From contig JAAXNY010000012.1 of assembly GCA_013420905.1 (NCBI GenBank), positions 496,001 through 560,000 of the forward strand: a DNA stretch of 64,000 nucleotides. Reading direction: 5' to 3'. Both the position numbers and the translations under genes were made by a program. The stretch's first letter is position 1. The number at the start of each line of letters is the position of its first letter. Positions 26,459 to 37,891 of this stretch are shown piece after piece. Source of the DNA: Collybia mongolica (taxonomy: Eukaryota > Basidiomycota > Agaricomycetes > Agaricales > Clitocybaceae). The notes below the pieces were generated by a model. It saw only the letters and a program-made list of their open reading frames with translations, searched no databases and was not told where the DNA came from.

Positions 26459-27261
26459 ATGGTAGGGAATGCTTAGTTTAGGTACGAGAGGTGTAAGGAG
26501 AAACGTAGGGAGAGCTTTAATCCAAGCTGCCTTTATAAAACTAGGAGGCTATGGTACTAAAATACGACTGCAGGGGTGTGTGAAGATCGCCGCGCCTTCA
26601 TCGTTTTTGTTGCCTAACCTGAGACGGAGATATTGCGTACCTGGTTGTGTTCCGACATGCGTTCCAGAACCCTTGAGAATACGTCGCAACAGACCCTCGG
26701 CTCAAAATATCCCTTACAATTTTAGTAGCGATAATTGTGATCGACGGAATAGACGTAACCAATTACATGACTGATGCCAATAGTTAACATCGCTACATGG
26801 GAGGATGATCGTAAAAGGTCAGATTGCATTGCAGTCTGCACGAGATAACTGCGACGCCTTCCAGGATGTAAATTCCCAGTATGTCGGACTGAGCAACTTG
26901 GCAATGTTCGCCTGTGGCAATTCGGCGAGCGCCTCGGCAACGACCGTTGTTGAATCACACCGGTGGCGAAATAGATGTCTTATGCGATGAAGAATGCGAT
27001 GAAGAACGAAATATGATAGCAAAAGCGCCAAGTCATGTCTGATTTAACTACTTCGAGCTCGTCGTCAGAATGGAGCGCATGGTGAAGATTCTTACTGAAA
27101 CGAACGAAAAAGGAAATTTAATTTCTCCGACGATGGGTCGTGCGATACACTACTAAACAATGAGGTGCTAACTCAATTTGGCATCCTGAACTTCTGAAGA
27201 CTCCAACTCAATCTTACTGCGATACGACAGGTCCTGGCATACAGTTCTCATATTCATGTAA
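26459..27261. promoter_or_regulatory. Divergent intergenic region between the Cys/His-rich gene and the basic protein gene
   Basis: About 800 bp separates the starts of two divergently transcribed genes, so it probably holds both promoters. Short frames at 26469-27031 show no recognisable protein. No specific binding site can be asserted. Confidence 0.35.
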
Positions 27262-27863
27262 ATGGAAAGCTCTGCGCTGTCAAGGAAAAAGGGTGCCACC
27301 AAGCCCGCCAAAGGGAAAGGAAAGCAAACTAAGCGGTTTTTGGATAAAAATGTATTTATTTGGCGCAGTATTCTAGTAACGAGATTTAAAGTGGATCTTC
27401 CTTCCTTGCAGGATGCTTTAGAACTGGCAGCGTCAATAGCAGGTATGCACGAGGAAAGGTCACTCAGCAAAGCTGAGAAACACCATCAAACACAGGCAAG
27501 TCGATGATCATCTTCCATCATGCGCTCGTCATCGCCTATTTCACTCACTCACTTGGCAACGCCTATACATCTCAGGTTGGTCAACTACATGAAGATCGAA
27601 AACCCCGCATATCGGCGTCAGAAACCAAGCTAGTATGTGTTGTCTGGCGTTTCCGGGTAGCAAACGACTTTGATTGACCCTAACGGTAGAAAGAAACCAA
27701 AGCCCTGCTTGCTGCACAGCGGTCTCGAATAAAAAAGGACAAGGTTAAACTCCGGAAGCAGAAACAGATATCCCCAAAGAATGCCACAAGCGATGTAAAG
27801 GAAATGGGTACCCAAAGTAGCTCACTGAAGCAGATGACTCGCAAAAGCGTTTCATTTGCGTGA
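27262..27863 (+). CDS. Small Lys-rich basic protein, multi-exon
   Basis: The ATG at 27262 opens MESSALSRKKGATKPAKGKG and continues KQTKRFLDK, a strongly basic start. Middle exons include QDALELAASIAG (after the ccttgcag acceptor near 27410) and a helix-like segment HEERSLSKAEKHHQTQ. The terminal exon begins after an acceptor near 27689 and reads KETKALLAAQRSRIKKDK, KLRKQKQISPKNATSD and ends TRKSVSFA at TGA 27861-27863. Charge pattern (Lys/Arg-rich with predicted helices) resembles small nucleolar or RNA-associated proteins, but I do not recognise a family. Exon borders in the middle are tentative. It is convergent with the PP2C-like gene. Confidence 0.6.
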
Positions 27864-28320
27864 ACATCCCAATCCATTTTCAAACATCGCTGGGGGGTCC
27901 ACGGGCGCCGCCTTACACCGTTCGCAACGGAACGGGTAATTCGATGGAGGGCGAGATGATACCGATATCAAGAGGTTCCTTGTACTTCATGACGGCCCAT
28001 TCCGAAAATCCTTATTGATCGTGATGGTGATCTCAAAATAAACTACGAAGTTAGAAGTGAGTTTCGAAAAAATTCAAGTCTCCTGATACAGGCTCAGCCA
28101 CCAGATGCGCCCAGCATGTGGATTATAGTTCACGAGTCAATGACCTATTACGTGAGGCCCAATTGTCCTTTTTTCAAGGCCGATCATGAGGCCTCTAAAT
28201 TTAGTCACATCGTTCCGTCTGCCATCACCCACTATCCTGCGGCAAGCTGTTCGGTCATAATTACAGTCAATCATTGAAAAAGATCACTGCCGCGTTTATA
28301 TCATATCTGTTGAGTGTCAG
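27864..28320. other. Convergent 3' intergenic region
   Basis: This 457-bp stretch lies between the stop codons of the basic protein gene (+) and the PP2C-like gene (-). No coding pattern and no clear repeat was seen. Confidence 0.4.
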
Positions 28321-29844
28321 TCAGTGCCTCGTTGCCTTGAGGCTTGTGACACCAACGAACCTATATTTCCAAGAGCGGGGAGGCTGGACTTCCAACAGAG
28401 CATTGACTAGATCTTTGTTCGCTCCTCCAAGGGCGTTGATGGCTAGATGGGTTGCTGCGTTTTCATTGTTACTTGTAAACTTTTTTTCCGCCCGCCATCT
28501 GCGGTGCATCTCAGTGTTGTCTGGGCCGAGGTGAACAGGAAGTTCCCGATGCTCCACAACCCCTTTAGCAGGCATTGACCACTGCTTTGGTGATCCCATT
28601 CCGAGGCCAACCAGTCCTACAGCTTCCTCATTTGTAAGAGAGTTCCACAAGCCACTAGAACCCATTATGAGAAAATCGCCCGGTAATATTTCGACGGTGG
28701 TGACTACGGGTTCAGCAGTCATATACGGTAGTGCCAATGGGTTTCGAACGGGTAGGTCGCCCAGATAGTCTCTGTGGACGTGTTCCTGAAGCTCGCGACT
28801 CCACTTGTATGCTGCCAAGCCAAATGCACGAGTCAACTGCTGTGAACCGATAGGGATATGTTCGTTCGGGTGCAGGGCGCTTAATCGCGCGTATTCCTCT
28901 GGGTTTTGGAGGGTATGCTCAGCCGTGAGAACGTGTACCTCGTAAACATCTTTATTCTCGGAGAGACGTCCAAGTATCGCGCGAGAATTCCCCGCAAGTG
29001 CCAGCTTTAAAATCCGTGTGTCACTATCGTAGATGGAGAGCAAAACAGAAGCACCTGATGATGCTACACCAAGGAGCGCTATACTTGCCGCCCAAGAAGT
29101 TGAGGACATAGCTTTCTCGGGGATTATATGAACAATATCTTTGTCGAGAGAGAGAAAGACCTCTTTGATTGTTCTATCAGTAGCTTCTGAATACGGCTCG
29201 AGGTTCGTTTCACTTTGGTCTGTCATTCCGACTTCAATATGCTGGGTAGATGCATATGTATTTCGATATCTGAAATAGAGGTGGACCAGAGCTTCCGATA
29301 GCCTCGTGATGAGTGGGAAAGAGATGTAATTCATAGTCTCTGGTCCGCCAAATCCGTCAAAAAGACCCACAATTGTCGAAGTTGTTTTCAGGGAATTGAC
29401 AGTGAAGCTGCGTATCGTAATTGCATCCTGTCGAGGAAGAAAACTACGTCCAATCGGTGAAAAAATTTATTGATTATACAAGTTGTGGACTGACTTAGGG
29501 ACAGAAACGACATCTATGCGTTTTATACCGGTGACCGCCGGACTATTGAAAGTGCATTTAGCGTGGCGAACAAGGGCCCTCTCTGTAGCTGGATTATCAT
29601 CAGTACGTTTTGATGTATGATAATTTGTTGGATACGACACGGAACTTGAAGATGCCTTGACTCGATCGTTATCATCCACTTCACCGCTAATGTCGCCATA
29701 GATAGTCGATTGGGAGAGATAAGTAGTTCCGAGAACGCCGATGGTAGCACCGAGAAAGCATGTTCTATAAATGTTGTTTTTACGCCACACGGTTGGTCCA
29801 CCCCCCGGGAGAATCGACCCAAGAAAGCGTCTGAACATTGACAA
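28321..29844 (-). CDS. PP2C-family protein, PDH-phosphatase-like, with missing metal-binding residues (putative pseudophosphatase)
   Basis: PP2C enzymes are Mn/Mg-dependent Ser/Thr phosphatases; this branch resembles fungal PTC5/PDP-type mitochondrial phosphatases. Exon 1 (about 29844-29478) encodes a basic N-terminus (MSMFRRFLG), a hydrophobic segment CFLGATIGVLGTTYL and a low-complexity linker. A 36-bp intron (GTATAA...CGTAG) joins it in phase to the catalytic-like exon. Family blocks follow in order: GLFDGFGG, LALAGNSRAILGR, LTAEHTLQNPEEYARL, HPNEHIPIG, LTRAFGLAAYKW, LTNEEAVGLV, NAATHLAINALGG. Key residues differ: GDSR is GNSR, the TDGLWD block is SSGLWN, and the C-terminal RDDITV block is RFVGVT. 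Only the first Asp (FDG) of the usual metal-binding set remains. The frame is fully open over 349 residues, so the protein is probably made but inactive. Confidence 0.88.
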
Positions 29845-30299
29845 ATCCTCTAGGCACCGTGACTACGCCTATTGGATCTGTGTGCAAAAAACTTGACTCC
29901 GCAGTGCTTGAATATAGTCCCGACTGGCTGATCTGCACAGTTGCCAATTTGCCGTGCGGAAAAAAAGTCTGACTGTTTTCCTTAGCGTCTCTGAGCGCCA
30001 ATTTCCAGTGAAACTAAAGGCGATGTCCGGATCAGTATTATCTAAGAGGAAATGTGGGTTTGATAAGTACCAATTTGACGATGTGAAGGTACAACCGTCG
30101 AGGGACGCAGTGGCGGAACCCATAATTACAATTAGTGGTAGTGGTTATGTAATTGTTGTGTACTAACTTTTACTCCATGTGGCGATCTCATTTCAAGCCA
30201 TGTTTAAAGAAATTTCACTTGGTCTAAGACAGGTGTACTAGAGCAGCCAAAACTTGAATATTTTGGCTCACCGGAGAGCCAGGGAATTTTAATAAACGA
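29845..30299. other. Upstream region of the PP2C-like gene
   Basis: A 455-bp gap between two minus-strand genes. A minus frame at 29869-30123 is open for 84 residues but shows no family pattern; I treat it as 5' flanking sequence. Confidence 0.4.
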
Positions 30300-33200
30300 T
30301 CAAGCAAACAACCCAGCCCTACGCCAATAATCAACCCATTGTTTTACATCCCCTTCTCCTACTGTGGGATTGGCACTCCTCATCAGCTTCCTATATCCAT
30401 AAACATTTCCCACTTGCAACACAGGCAGCCCGAACGCCTCTCTATTCCTCGGCTTCGAGTCTCCAATGACACGGAAAAATTGCAGGAACCGAAGAACATG
30501 GAGTTCTTCTGGGTTTGAGTTGTGTGCTTCCGCCTCAAGCTTGGCCAGCCAAGAGTCATAAGGAACAAGCTGTATATCCGTCTGGAACTGGCGAATGAAA
30601 GCTTCAGCAAGGGTGCACCATCGGATAGGCGCCGGATCGGCGAGGTGAATGACTCGGGTGTCTCCGGGAGCTTCACGGTAGGTTGTGATACCAACAACGG
30701 CATCCGTAGCGATATGGAGGGGAAGCCATGACACTCGCTATACAACGCGGATGTACAGCGAGAGTAAGTCTAGAATAATACGAGAGTCAATAAAGATGCG
30801 AACCTTTCCTTCATCCTTATCAATAGGCATCATCCCTATCTTGACGGCACTCTGCACCATCGTAGGGACCCACTCCTGCTGATTCCATGCTCCATTAGGT
30901 CCACCGGAGAGTTGGCCTGTCCGTATGATGATTGGCTTGAACGTTGGGAACTCGATGGCCGCTTTTGCCAAAATTCTCTCTCCAACCCATTTTGACTGTG
31001 AGTAGCCGTTTCCAGACGCCCATTCGGGTGGGACGAAGTCTTCATTCAAATCAATGTCAGGTGGTGCGCCTGTTCAAACTATATTAGGAAACGAGCAACC
31101 ACGATGTAAGAAACGTACAGTGAAAGACGCCGTATGTGCTTAGAAAGAAGAACTTCTTGAGGTTCGGGGTCAAAGAAAGATCAAGGAGCCTCCGGAGTCC
31201 TTTGACGTTGGACTCAAAGGATCGTAAACCAAGATTGAAGTCAACACGCCATGCTATTCCTGTATGAGAACGCATCACGAAGAGAGACAACTTGAAACAC
31301 ACCATTGTGGATTATAGATGTGACGCCCTCCGTCAACTGTACAACACCAAGTCAGATCCTGGTTACACCTATGGTAATTTTTTAATCACCTCAAACTGCT
31401 CATCTGTCAGTCCAAACTTCTCTTTAGCAAGGTCGCCTTCGAGCAGCATCAGATTGGTAGTATCGTCCAATAACGACACGTCCAGGCCTCTCTCGTGGAA
31501 GTCAGAAACAAGTCGTGTATGCAAGGGGACCCCAGAAATTGCCTGTCGCCCAATTGCAACAACCTTTCCGACGGCGTCATCCACGAGTAAGCGAGAAAGG
31601 ATATGAGAGCCAAGCGCCCCCGTCGGACCTGTGAGCAAGACTATCTCCTTATCGGTGCTATTGCTTAATTCGAGGGAATCCGGGGCAGGCAGTTTGGAAG
31701 TATACTTCTCCACCATCTCAAGCATCTGCTGGATCTTCGTCTCCACACTTCCATCCTCAGCACCACCCCCCGCAGCAAGCCGACTCATGTATACCGCAAG
31801 GCTTCTAATCGTCGGATAATGATACACGAAGTTATCCACATCCCTGCGTGTGTCAATGTCGGCTGTTTCTCTTAGTGTTCGAAGAAGCGTGTTTCGGATC
31901 CATGTTGCTTGCAGACTAGGCTGAAGTCAGATTATAGTAACCAGACGAACAGTGTCGACGCACCTATCACACCCGAACTGGAACAAGTCGTCGTCATCAC
32001 CTGGGTTCCCGCGACCAATCATCACCTTGGCAACGACGGCCCTGACGAAAATCCTCGTCTCAGTCTCATCCCACCCAGTCACTGTGATGCCTGGTGCGGC
32101 TTGTGTACTTTGCTCTACTGTGTTATACAGGGCATTGATTTCGTCCTCGTAGTCCTCGATGATGGTCTGGCGGCGAGGGGTGTTCTTGGATGTCAAAGAG
32201 AAAGGCTTCTTCGATGTGGCCAGAAGTATCATCTAAGGTACACCCAAGTCAATGCTAGCAATCTGGCTGTTAAGGACTGTGATACCTCTTTGAAGATCCT
32301 CGAGTGTTGGGGTGCATACTTGTTCATCTCCTCCACCGTCGGCCAGATCTTGTTCCTAAATTCGGCTACAGCAGCCTCATCCTTGGGATCCACACACCAC
32401 TCAGGGGTCGGCTCAATGATAACTCCGGCATTGAATCTTCCGCGTCCGAACATTATACTGAATGCTACATGTCGATCTTTGTTGAGGATGTTTTCTAGTC
32501 AATCTGTTAAGGTACCTCCTTCATTTCGATAACCAAGTAAGGATTATTACCTAGAGGGCCTGGGTTCGTCTACCGACGAAAGTTAGACCAGCTGGAGTGG
32601 GTTGGACGAAAAAACTTACCTTTTCGCCAGTGCTGTGCATAATTTGGTCATCGTTCCTCCCAAACAATCTCCAATACCCCGGTTTGGTAGGGTGTGGTAT
32701 GAATAAGTCGGAAGTTGCGAAGGCCATGCGGCCGTCAATCTTAGCGTTCATGACACATGGAGTACAAAATGGAGATGCCTGTCGGATATTAGGATTGTCG
32801 TGTATAGCCTACGCAGCTTCTCACCAGCATGGTGTATTCAAAGGTATTGTCACCGTTCGGGGTCATCTTCATTCCGGCCCAGTCTGTGAACTTGATATAA
32901 TCCCAGTCCATACCAACGTCCACTGACGTGAAAGTTTATTCAGATCTTGAGCACAATGTTATATTATTTCGAGGAAGGCACCTGGAAGGTATTCTGACAA
33001 GATACCAGTGTCGGTACTAAAGAAATTGGACTGATTAGTACGGGATTATGATTAATAATCTCATGTTACACACCTTCCATACATACTGAAGATTTTGACA
33101 CCTTGGCCAGCAAGCTTATCTCCAGTTTCTTTCGACAAAGGTCCTCCAGAAAAGATCTACTCGCGATGGCCTATCAATATATCTCATCATCAAACAAGTA

Positions 33201-34408
33201 GATTACGCACAATGCCACCTTTCGAGGCGAACCATTTAACGTGCTCTTCATCAACTGCCCAAGCCTGGAAATGTCTGAGCTTTGAGCATCGGACGACAAG
33301 TGTTGGGCTTACCTCAATAAATGAGGGTACACACATCGCGAAGTCTGAGTTGGTCGCTTTCATTCCCTCAAAACAATGCTCTGGGGTCGGGGCGACCGGT
33401 GGCCAGAGCGGTTCAAAAGTGCTCAGGATGTATCCACTTATTGTCTGTTCTAATATCAGTATTCCCTCAGCGAACGACGAAACTGAGCTCACAGCACAGA
33501 TTAGTTTCGCAATAATTAGTCCATGGAACGAAGGCAGTCCATGTAGGGACATGATCTTTCCCGAAAGGTTACGCGAACCGAAAAAGGGAGTTAGTCCCAC
33601 TTCAAGTGTATGTCGCTCCGTCCATGGGTTGATCTTCGGAAAAGATGTCGATCCTGTTTATGAGTAAGCATACAAGCAATAGCAGAATTCATTGTGGCTT
33701 ACCTGACGAATGCAAAAGGAAAGCCAAAGCATCGGAATGTCTATGATGCAGCGGAACAGTGTTTTCATCGACCTCGTTTCCTCGAAATAGATCATTGAAA
33801 AGTGGGATGTCCGAAAGCCCGGGTACCGCCACACCGGGATGTTGCTCAGTAATAAGAGCAACAGCCTGCTTGGCAATGTCCCTGATAGCTTGATCGCGCC
33901 CCACAAAAACGTGCTTTGCACCTGTGCTCACGAGCAGATGGGCAACAGCTGTTGCAGAATTACGTGGCGACATCTGGAACGGGGTGCAGTTGGCCCGCAT
34001 GATGCCGACAAATGTTGATATGTATGAGATGGTGTCTAATCTGTAGTAAGCACCTCCACGACGAGAATGACAGGAACAGTACGAACCGGTAGAAGCTAAC
34101 GTCGCGACAACAGTCGTTGCATCTGCGTCTGGGAGACCACTGAGACATGTTTCAACCATTCTAGCTGCTCTGCGGATAGCTTTGGCAACTTCTGGCCAAG
34201 ATATTGAGTGGGTATCACCGCTGTTGGTACTCGGATAAATGAAAAGAGGGTGGCTCGCATTCCTGTTTGCGTTCCACTCGACCAATTCGCAAAGGGACAA
34301 CGAACCGTCGAGCGGAGGTGGCGTAAACGTCGCGCACGATTGGGGTGTTGTGAATGCGGGGAGAGGAGGTAAGTAATGTTCTCCCATTACAATGCTAGAC
34401 CTAGCCAT
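30300..34408 (-). CDS. NRPS-like enzyme: adenylation-thiolation-reductase
   Basis: Enzymes with this layout adenylate a carboxylic acid, load it on a phosphopantetheine arm and release it by NAD(P)H reduction; alpha-aminoadipate reductase and fungal carboxylic acid reductases are relatives. The start at 34408 opens MARSSIVMGEHYLPP. The adenylation domain runs to about 32.5 kb with LAFLLHSSG (A3-like, about 33710) and KPGYWRLFGRNDDQIMHSTGEK (A8-like, about 32640-32700). The carrier site DDLFQFGCDSLQ is split by an intron inside the Ser codon (about 31920-31970). The reductase begins with the nucleotide-binding motif LLTGPTGALGSHIL (about 31610) and has the catalytic pair GYSQSKWVGE (YxxxK, about 30990). 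It ends with WVDYWRRAGLFA at 30300. About ten introns. All catalytic landmarks are present. Product unknown; P450 and hydrolase genes lie nearby. Confidence 0.9.
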
Positions 34409-35078
34409 GCGCGAAATCAGTGAGAAGAGCCTTTGGAGGCCCAGAAGACTCTACATACATGTTACGCCCTTCCTTCTGTGGGAACACGAGGACAAACCAC
34501 AGCCCGCGTCACTCGAACCTTCCTACCTCATAGGCCAGGCGCGTCGCCATGTAAAGTTAAACAGCATCGACGAGTCACAATGATCATCAAGACTGATAGT
34601 ATAAATAAGCATGGAATCTCGCAAACGTGCCTACTACGGACCTGTATTCCCAGGATGGCACCGATTCACATGGGTGGTAGCTCATAGATCCTCATATAAC
34701 ATCTTGGTGCTCCCTAAAACCCTAAATTTGAGGAAGACGTTGAATCAGAATCTGATGACCTATTTTCAGAAAATATGAATGACCGAGATGAAAAGCTCTC
34801 AGAGACAAAAAAAATAATTGTTGGTTGTCAGTTAACCTAAGATCGCCGCGGCGGGAGCAATATGTATTGATATTATGACTAACTAATAATTATCTAATCT
34901 AATCTAACATTTAAATTTTTCAATTTAAGTCTCAGTCAGGTGACGTTTAACCTGTTTCAGTTCGTTTTGCTATAATTATTAATTGTCCCACCCCAGCCGC
35001 ACAAAATATTGTGGCATGAACGCACGCTTTTCGTTCGATAACCTATTATCTGCTTGAGTTGCATTTATCGCCTCTTAG
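34409..35078. promoter_or_regulatory. Divergent intergenic region (NRPS-like / nuclear protein)
   Basis: The two flanking genes are transcribed away from each other, so this 670 bp should contain both promoters. It is AT-rich around 34850-34990 (taatctaatctaatctaac). No operator or binding site can be named from the sequence. Confidence 0.4.
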
Positions 35079-36993
35079 ATGCCCATTAAGAAAACCCCAA
35101 ACATGGTTATGAACAAATCGATTTCGAAGACAGTGCATACCCCAGTTTTCTATGCATCCCCACAACCATCAGCATCCACATCAAACACACACTTGGCAGA
35201 CATACGCACTTCGTATTTAGACAGTCTATCGCGGAAACACATTGCTCTAGCGCAGATAGTAGAAGAGATTCCTGGGGAAGGCGAGGTAGATCCTGAAAGC
35301 AGCAATCGCGTTGAATTACTTCGGAAACGAGTCATAGGAGCATTCGAACTCGCAAAAGGAGAACCCGCAGATGGGAAGTGGACGGAGGTAGCGCAACTCT
35401 TGCGGCTGAGGGTGACCCGGGGGCGCTCACGATGGCTGGGCTCATCAAGAGAGGGCCGAACGATCGTGTCGAACACTGGTTGGATCAACGCTCGTACTGA
35501 GAGTGAATGGGTTGAATGGGAGCGAAAGTGGAACGAAGAAGATAAGGTGAAGCGTAAGGTCGAGAGTTGGAAAGAGAAGCTTGCAACCCACCCACTACCT
35601 CCAAGCGTCATTTCTATCTCTGATGACTCAGAGGGGACCAAGGTCCAACTTTCGCTAGTCAAGGGGAAAGCGAGAGCAACGGATAATGTCGATTCCGCTG
35701 TCGCTCCTAAAAAGGCGCCTGTAAGAACAACAGGGACCACCTTGTTGAACGCATCTGGCCGTGACCCAAGAGACCCTGCCGCTCTGGGGTTTGCGGTTAT
35801 GAAACGTTCTAGTTTGACCCTCAATGGGAAACCCAAACATACAGCGAAGCCGCTTGCTGATAGCAATATTGCTGGTCCGTCTAAACCCAACCCAACGCTC
35901 CATGCTCGAGTGCCGAACTCTAGCAACGCTGGCGACAAACCAGAGAGGCGAAATATCATGGACATATCTGAGACGGTGAGTTCACATCTTGCTATATATC
36001 AAGTGTTGCAGCTGATGATCCATGAAGTCATTCCTTCCGCCATCATTCCCGTCTCAACTTCTCACCTCTACTCCTAACGACAAAACAGACCGGCGTCAGA
36101 AACCACCTCCCATCCCCCCAATCTCATCAACTTCACCCCTTCCCTCGTCCCCAAACACGTACGCGTACGGACGTTCTAAGACACACCTAGATGTAACGTC
36201 CTCTCTCACGGAGCTTCCCACAACACCAAAGCAAGGCACCGAGCTCACTACAGGACCTACTCACGCCAAACGACAGCGGTCTGTGACACCAGAGCAAGCC
36301 ACCAAGAAGGCGCGCACAATGCCCCCTCTCCCCAGCTCAGGTGGTATGGGTCCACCTAGCTCTCCTCAGCCCTTAGCGACGGAAGATCCGGCCTCGCCTT
36401 CCATGGCCATCACCCTCAAGCGATCTGGCAAGTTTTCGACCTTAAAAGGGCGCTCGCCGTCATTAAAGTACGCAATAAAAACGCCTCTGCAGAAATACAT
36501 CGTGGCAACAATGTCGCCATTGGTATCCTTGGACAAGAGCAAAGAGAAGAAAACAAACATTGACAGGGAGACTTTAGGAGAGGAGAGCAAAGCGAATGAT
36601 GCCGACGAGCCCAACTCTAGCTCCCCTTTCCAGGATCCGTTGCCTTTGGATAATCCTCTTGTAGCTGGTCTAGCGGTTGGCCTTGGTTACGACGCTGCCT
36701 CACCAACCAAATCACTATCGTCTCTGGCTGAGTCGGACTCGGACTCTGATGAAGACGGTTCAAACGTGAACCTTGTGCACGACATTGACGATGATTTCAA
36801 CCCCCCATTTGCATCAACACAGGCGCAGGGTAAAAATATAGGCTTGGGCTTAGGCACCACTAAGGGGAGCAGTGGGTTCGGTTGGATGGGGTATAGTTCG
36901 CAATTCGACGTGAATGGAAAAGTAGATCAAGTGAGCAAATTTATGGAGAAGGATGTAGATTACGACGGTTGGCTGAGTGACCTACCCCCATGA
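35079..36993 (+). CDS. Disordered, probably nuclear hypothetical protein
   Basis: Two exons, 35079-35975 and 36028-36993, joined in phase by a 52-bp intron (GTGAGT...TGAAG). The product is about 620 residues. The N-terminal third has helical, charged sequence (YLDSLSRKHIALAQIVEE; EWVEWERKWNEEDKVKRK), and the rest is Ser/Pro/Thr-rich and disordered, with basic clusters such as AKRQRSVTPEQATKKAR that look like nuclear localisation signals and an acidic stretch SLAESDSDSDEDGSN. The C-terminus is more conserved-looking, with GFGWMGYSSQFDVNGKVD and DVDYDGWLSDLPP. I do not recognise a named family. Long antisense frames here are compositional shadows. A role on chromatin or in cell-cycle signalling is possible but is only inference. 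Confidence 0.8.
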
Positions 36994-37891
36994 TAGAGGA
37001 TAGCCAGCGGCGAATCTTGAATTAACGGGTGTTGTAACAAAGTTTTGTATAGGGCTCATCTTATATGTATACGATATCGCTGATTAGCATTTTGTGGGAC
37101 CCAGCCTAGTTCTTGCCTAGCAACAGTGTCTAGTTTTAAATAATTATCGATTTATCGGCCAGCGCCACCATCGAGAAAACTCCAAGAAAATGAGTTATCC
37201 TTCCAATCAATATTCTTTTTTTATTGACCCGAGGTATAACTAAATTCTCATAGAACTAATTGCAAATTTTACACTTTTTTACAGGAAAGCTTTCCTTGTC
37301 TACTTTTTCTCAGCGTTCACGGAGCGCTCACGCATTTGGAAACATTCTACCCAATAGTTCTATATTCCATCCCTCCGCTCACCCGATTATTGGCTGAGTA
37401 TTTATACTTATCCCTACTAGATGTGCTCGGGGCTCAAGCATGACAGCTTCTCCGGCACCCATGGGAAGTTGACCCCATGTGCCTTCGGGCGTTGATTAAG
37501 GGCGTTCGGCTTCAATAATTTCCTCCAATAGACGATGATTCACATAATATTCCGAGGAGACTGCGTGGAAACTCGTCCAAACACTGTTCTTGGTGTGGAG
37601 TACCCCGGAGCTACCGATATGTGCATGAAGAAGTTGGAATTTGTATTTTTCAGTTACAACAGAAGCATAACCACTGAAGAAGGGATATTTCCGGAAAAGA
37701 CGAACCGGCGGCACTGGAGAGAGCTCTTGGACATTTCGGCCCAAGGTTCAGAATTCAGAGACTTCCTGTTTAAAAAATATGCGTTACTGATGTACAAAAA
37801 AAATGGGTCATCTTTCCCAAGCCCCACGTTGGCTCATGGTCGCCTATATAATCTGCATGGGAACCGAACCTGACGGTAGCTATATCCCCAA
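36994..37891. other. Intergenic region upstream of the membrane protein gene
   Basis: An 898-bp stretch. Frames at 37496-37873 on both strands have no recognisable pattern. It includes the 3' end of the nuclear protein gene (AT-rich, 37020-37270) and the presumed promoter of the next gene. Confidence 0.4.

Noticed and set aside
35150..35965. 271-residue minus-strand frame
   Set aside because: Antisense shadow of the disordered nuclear protein; the plus strand has the start, intron and second exon.
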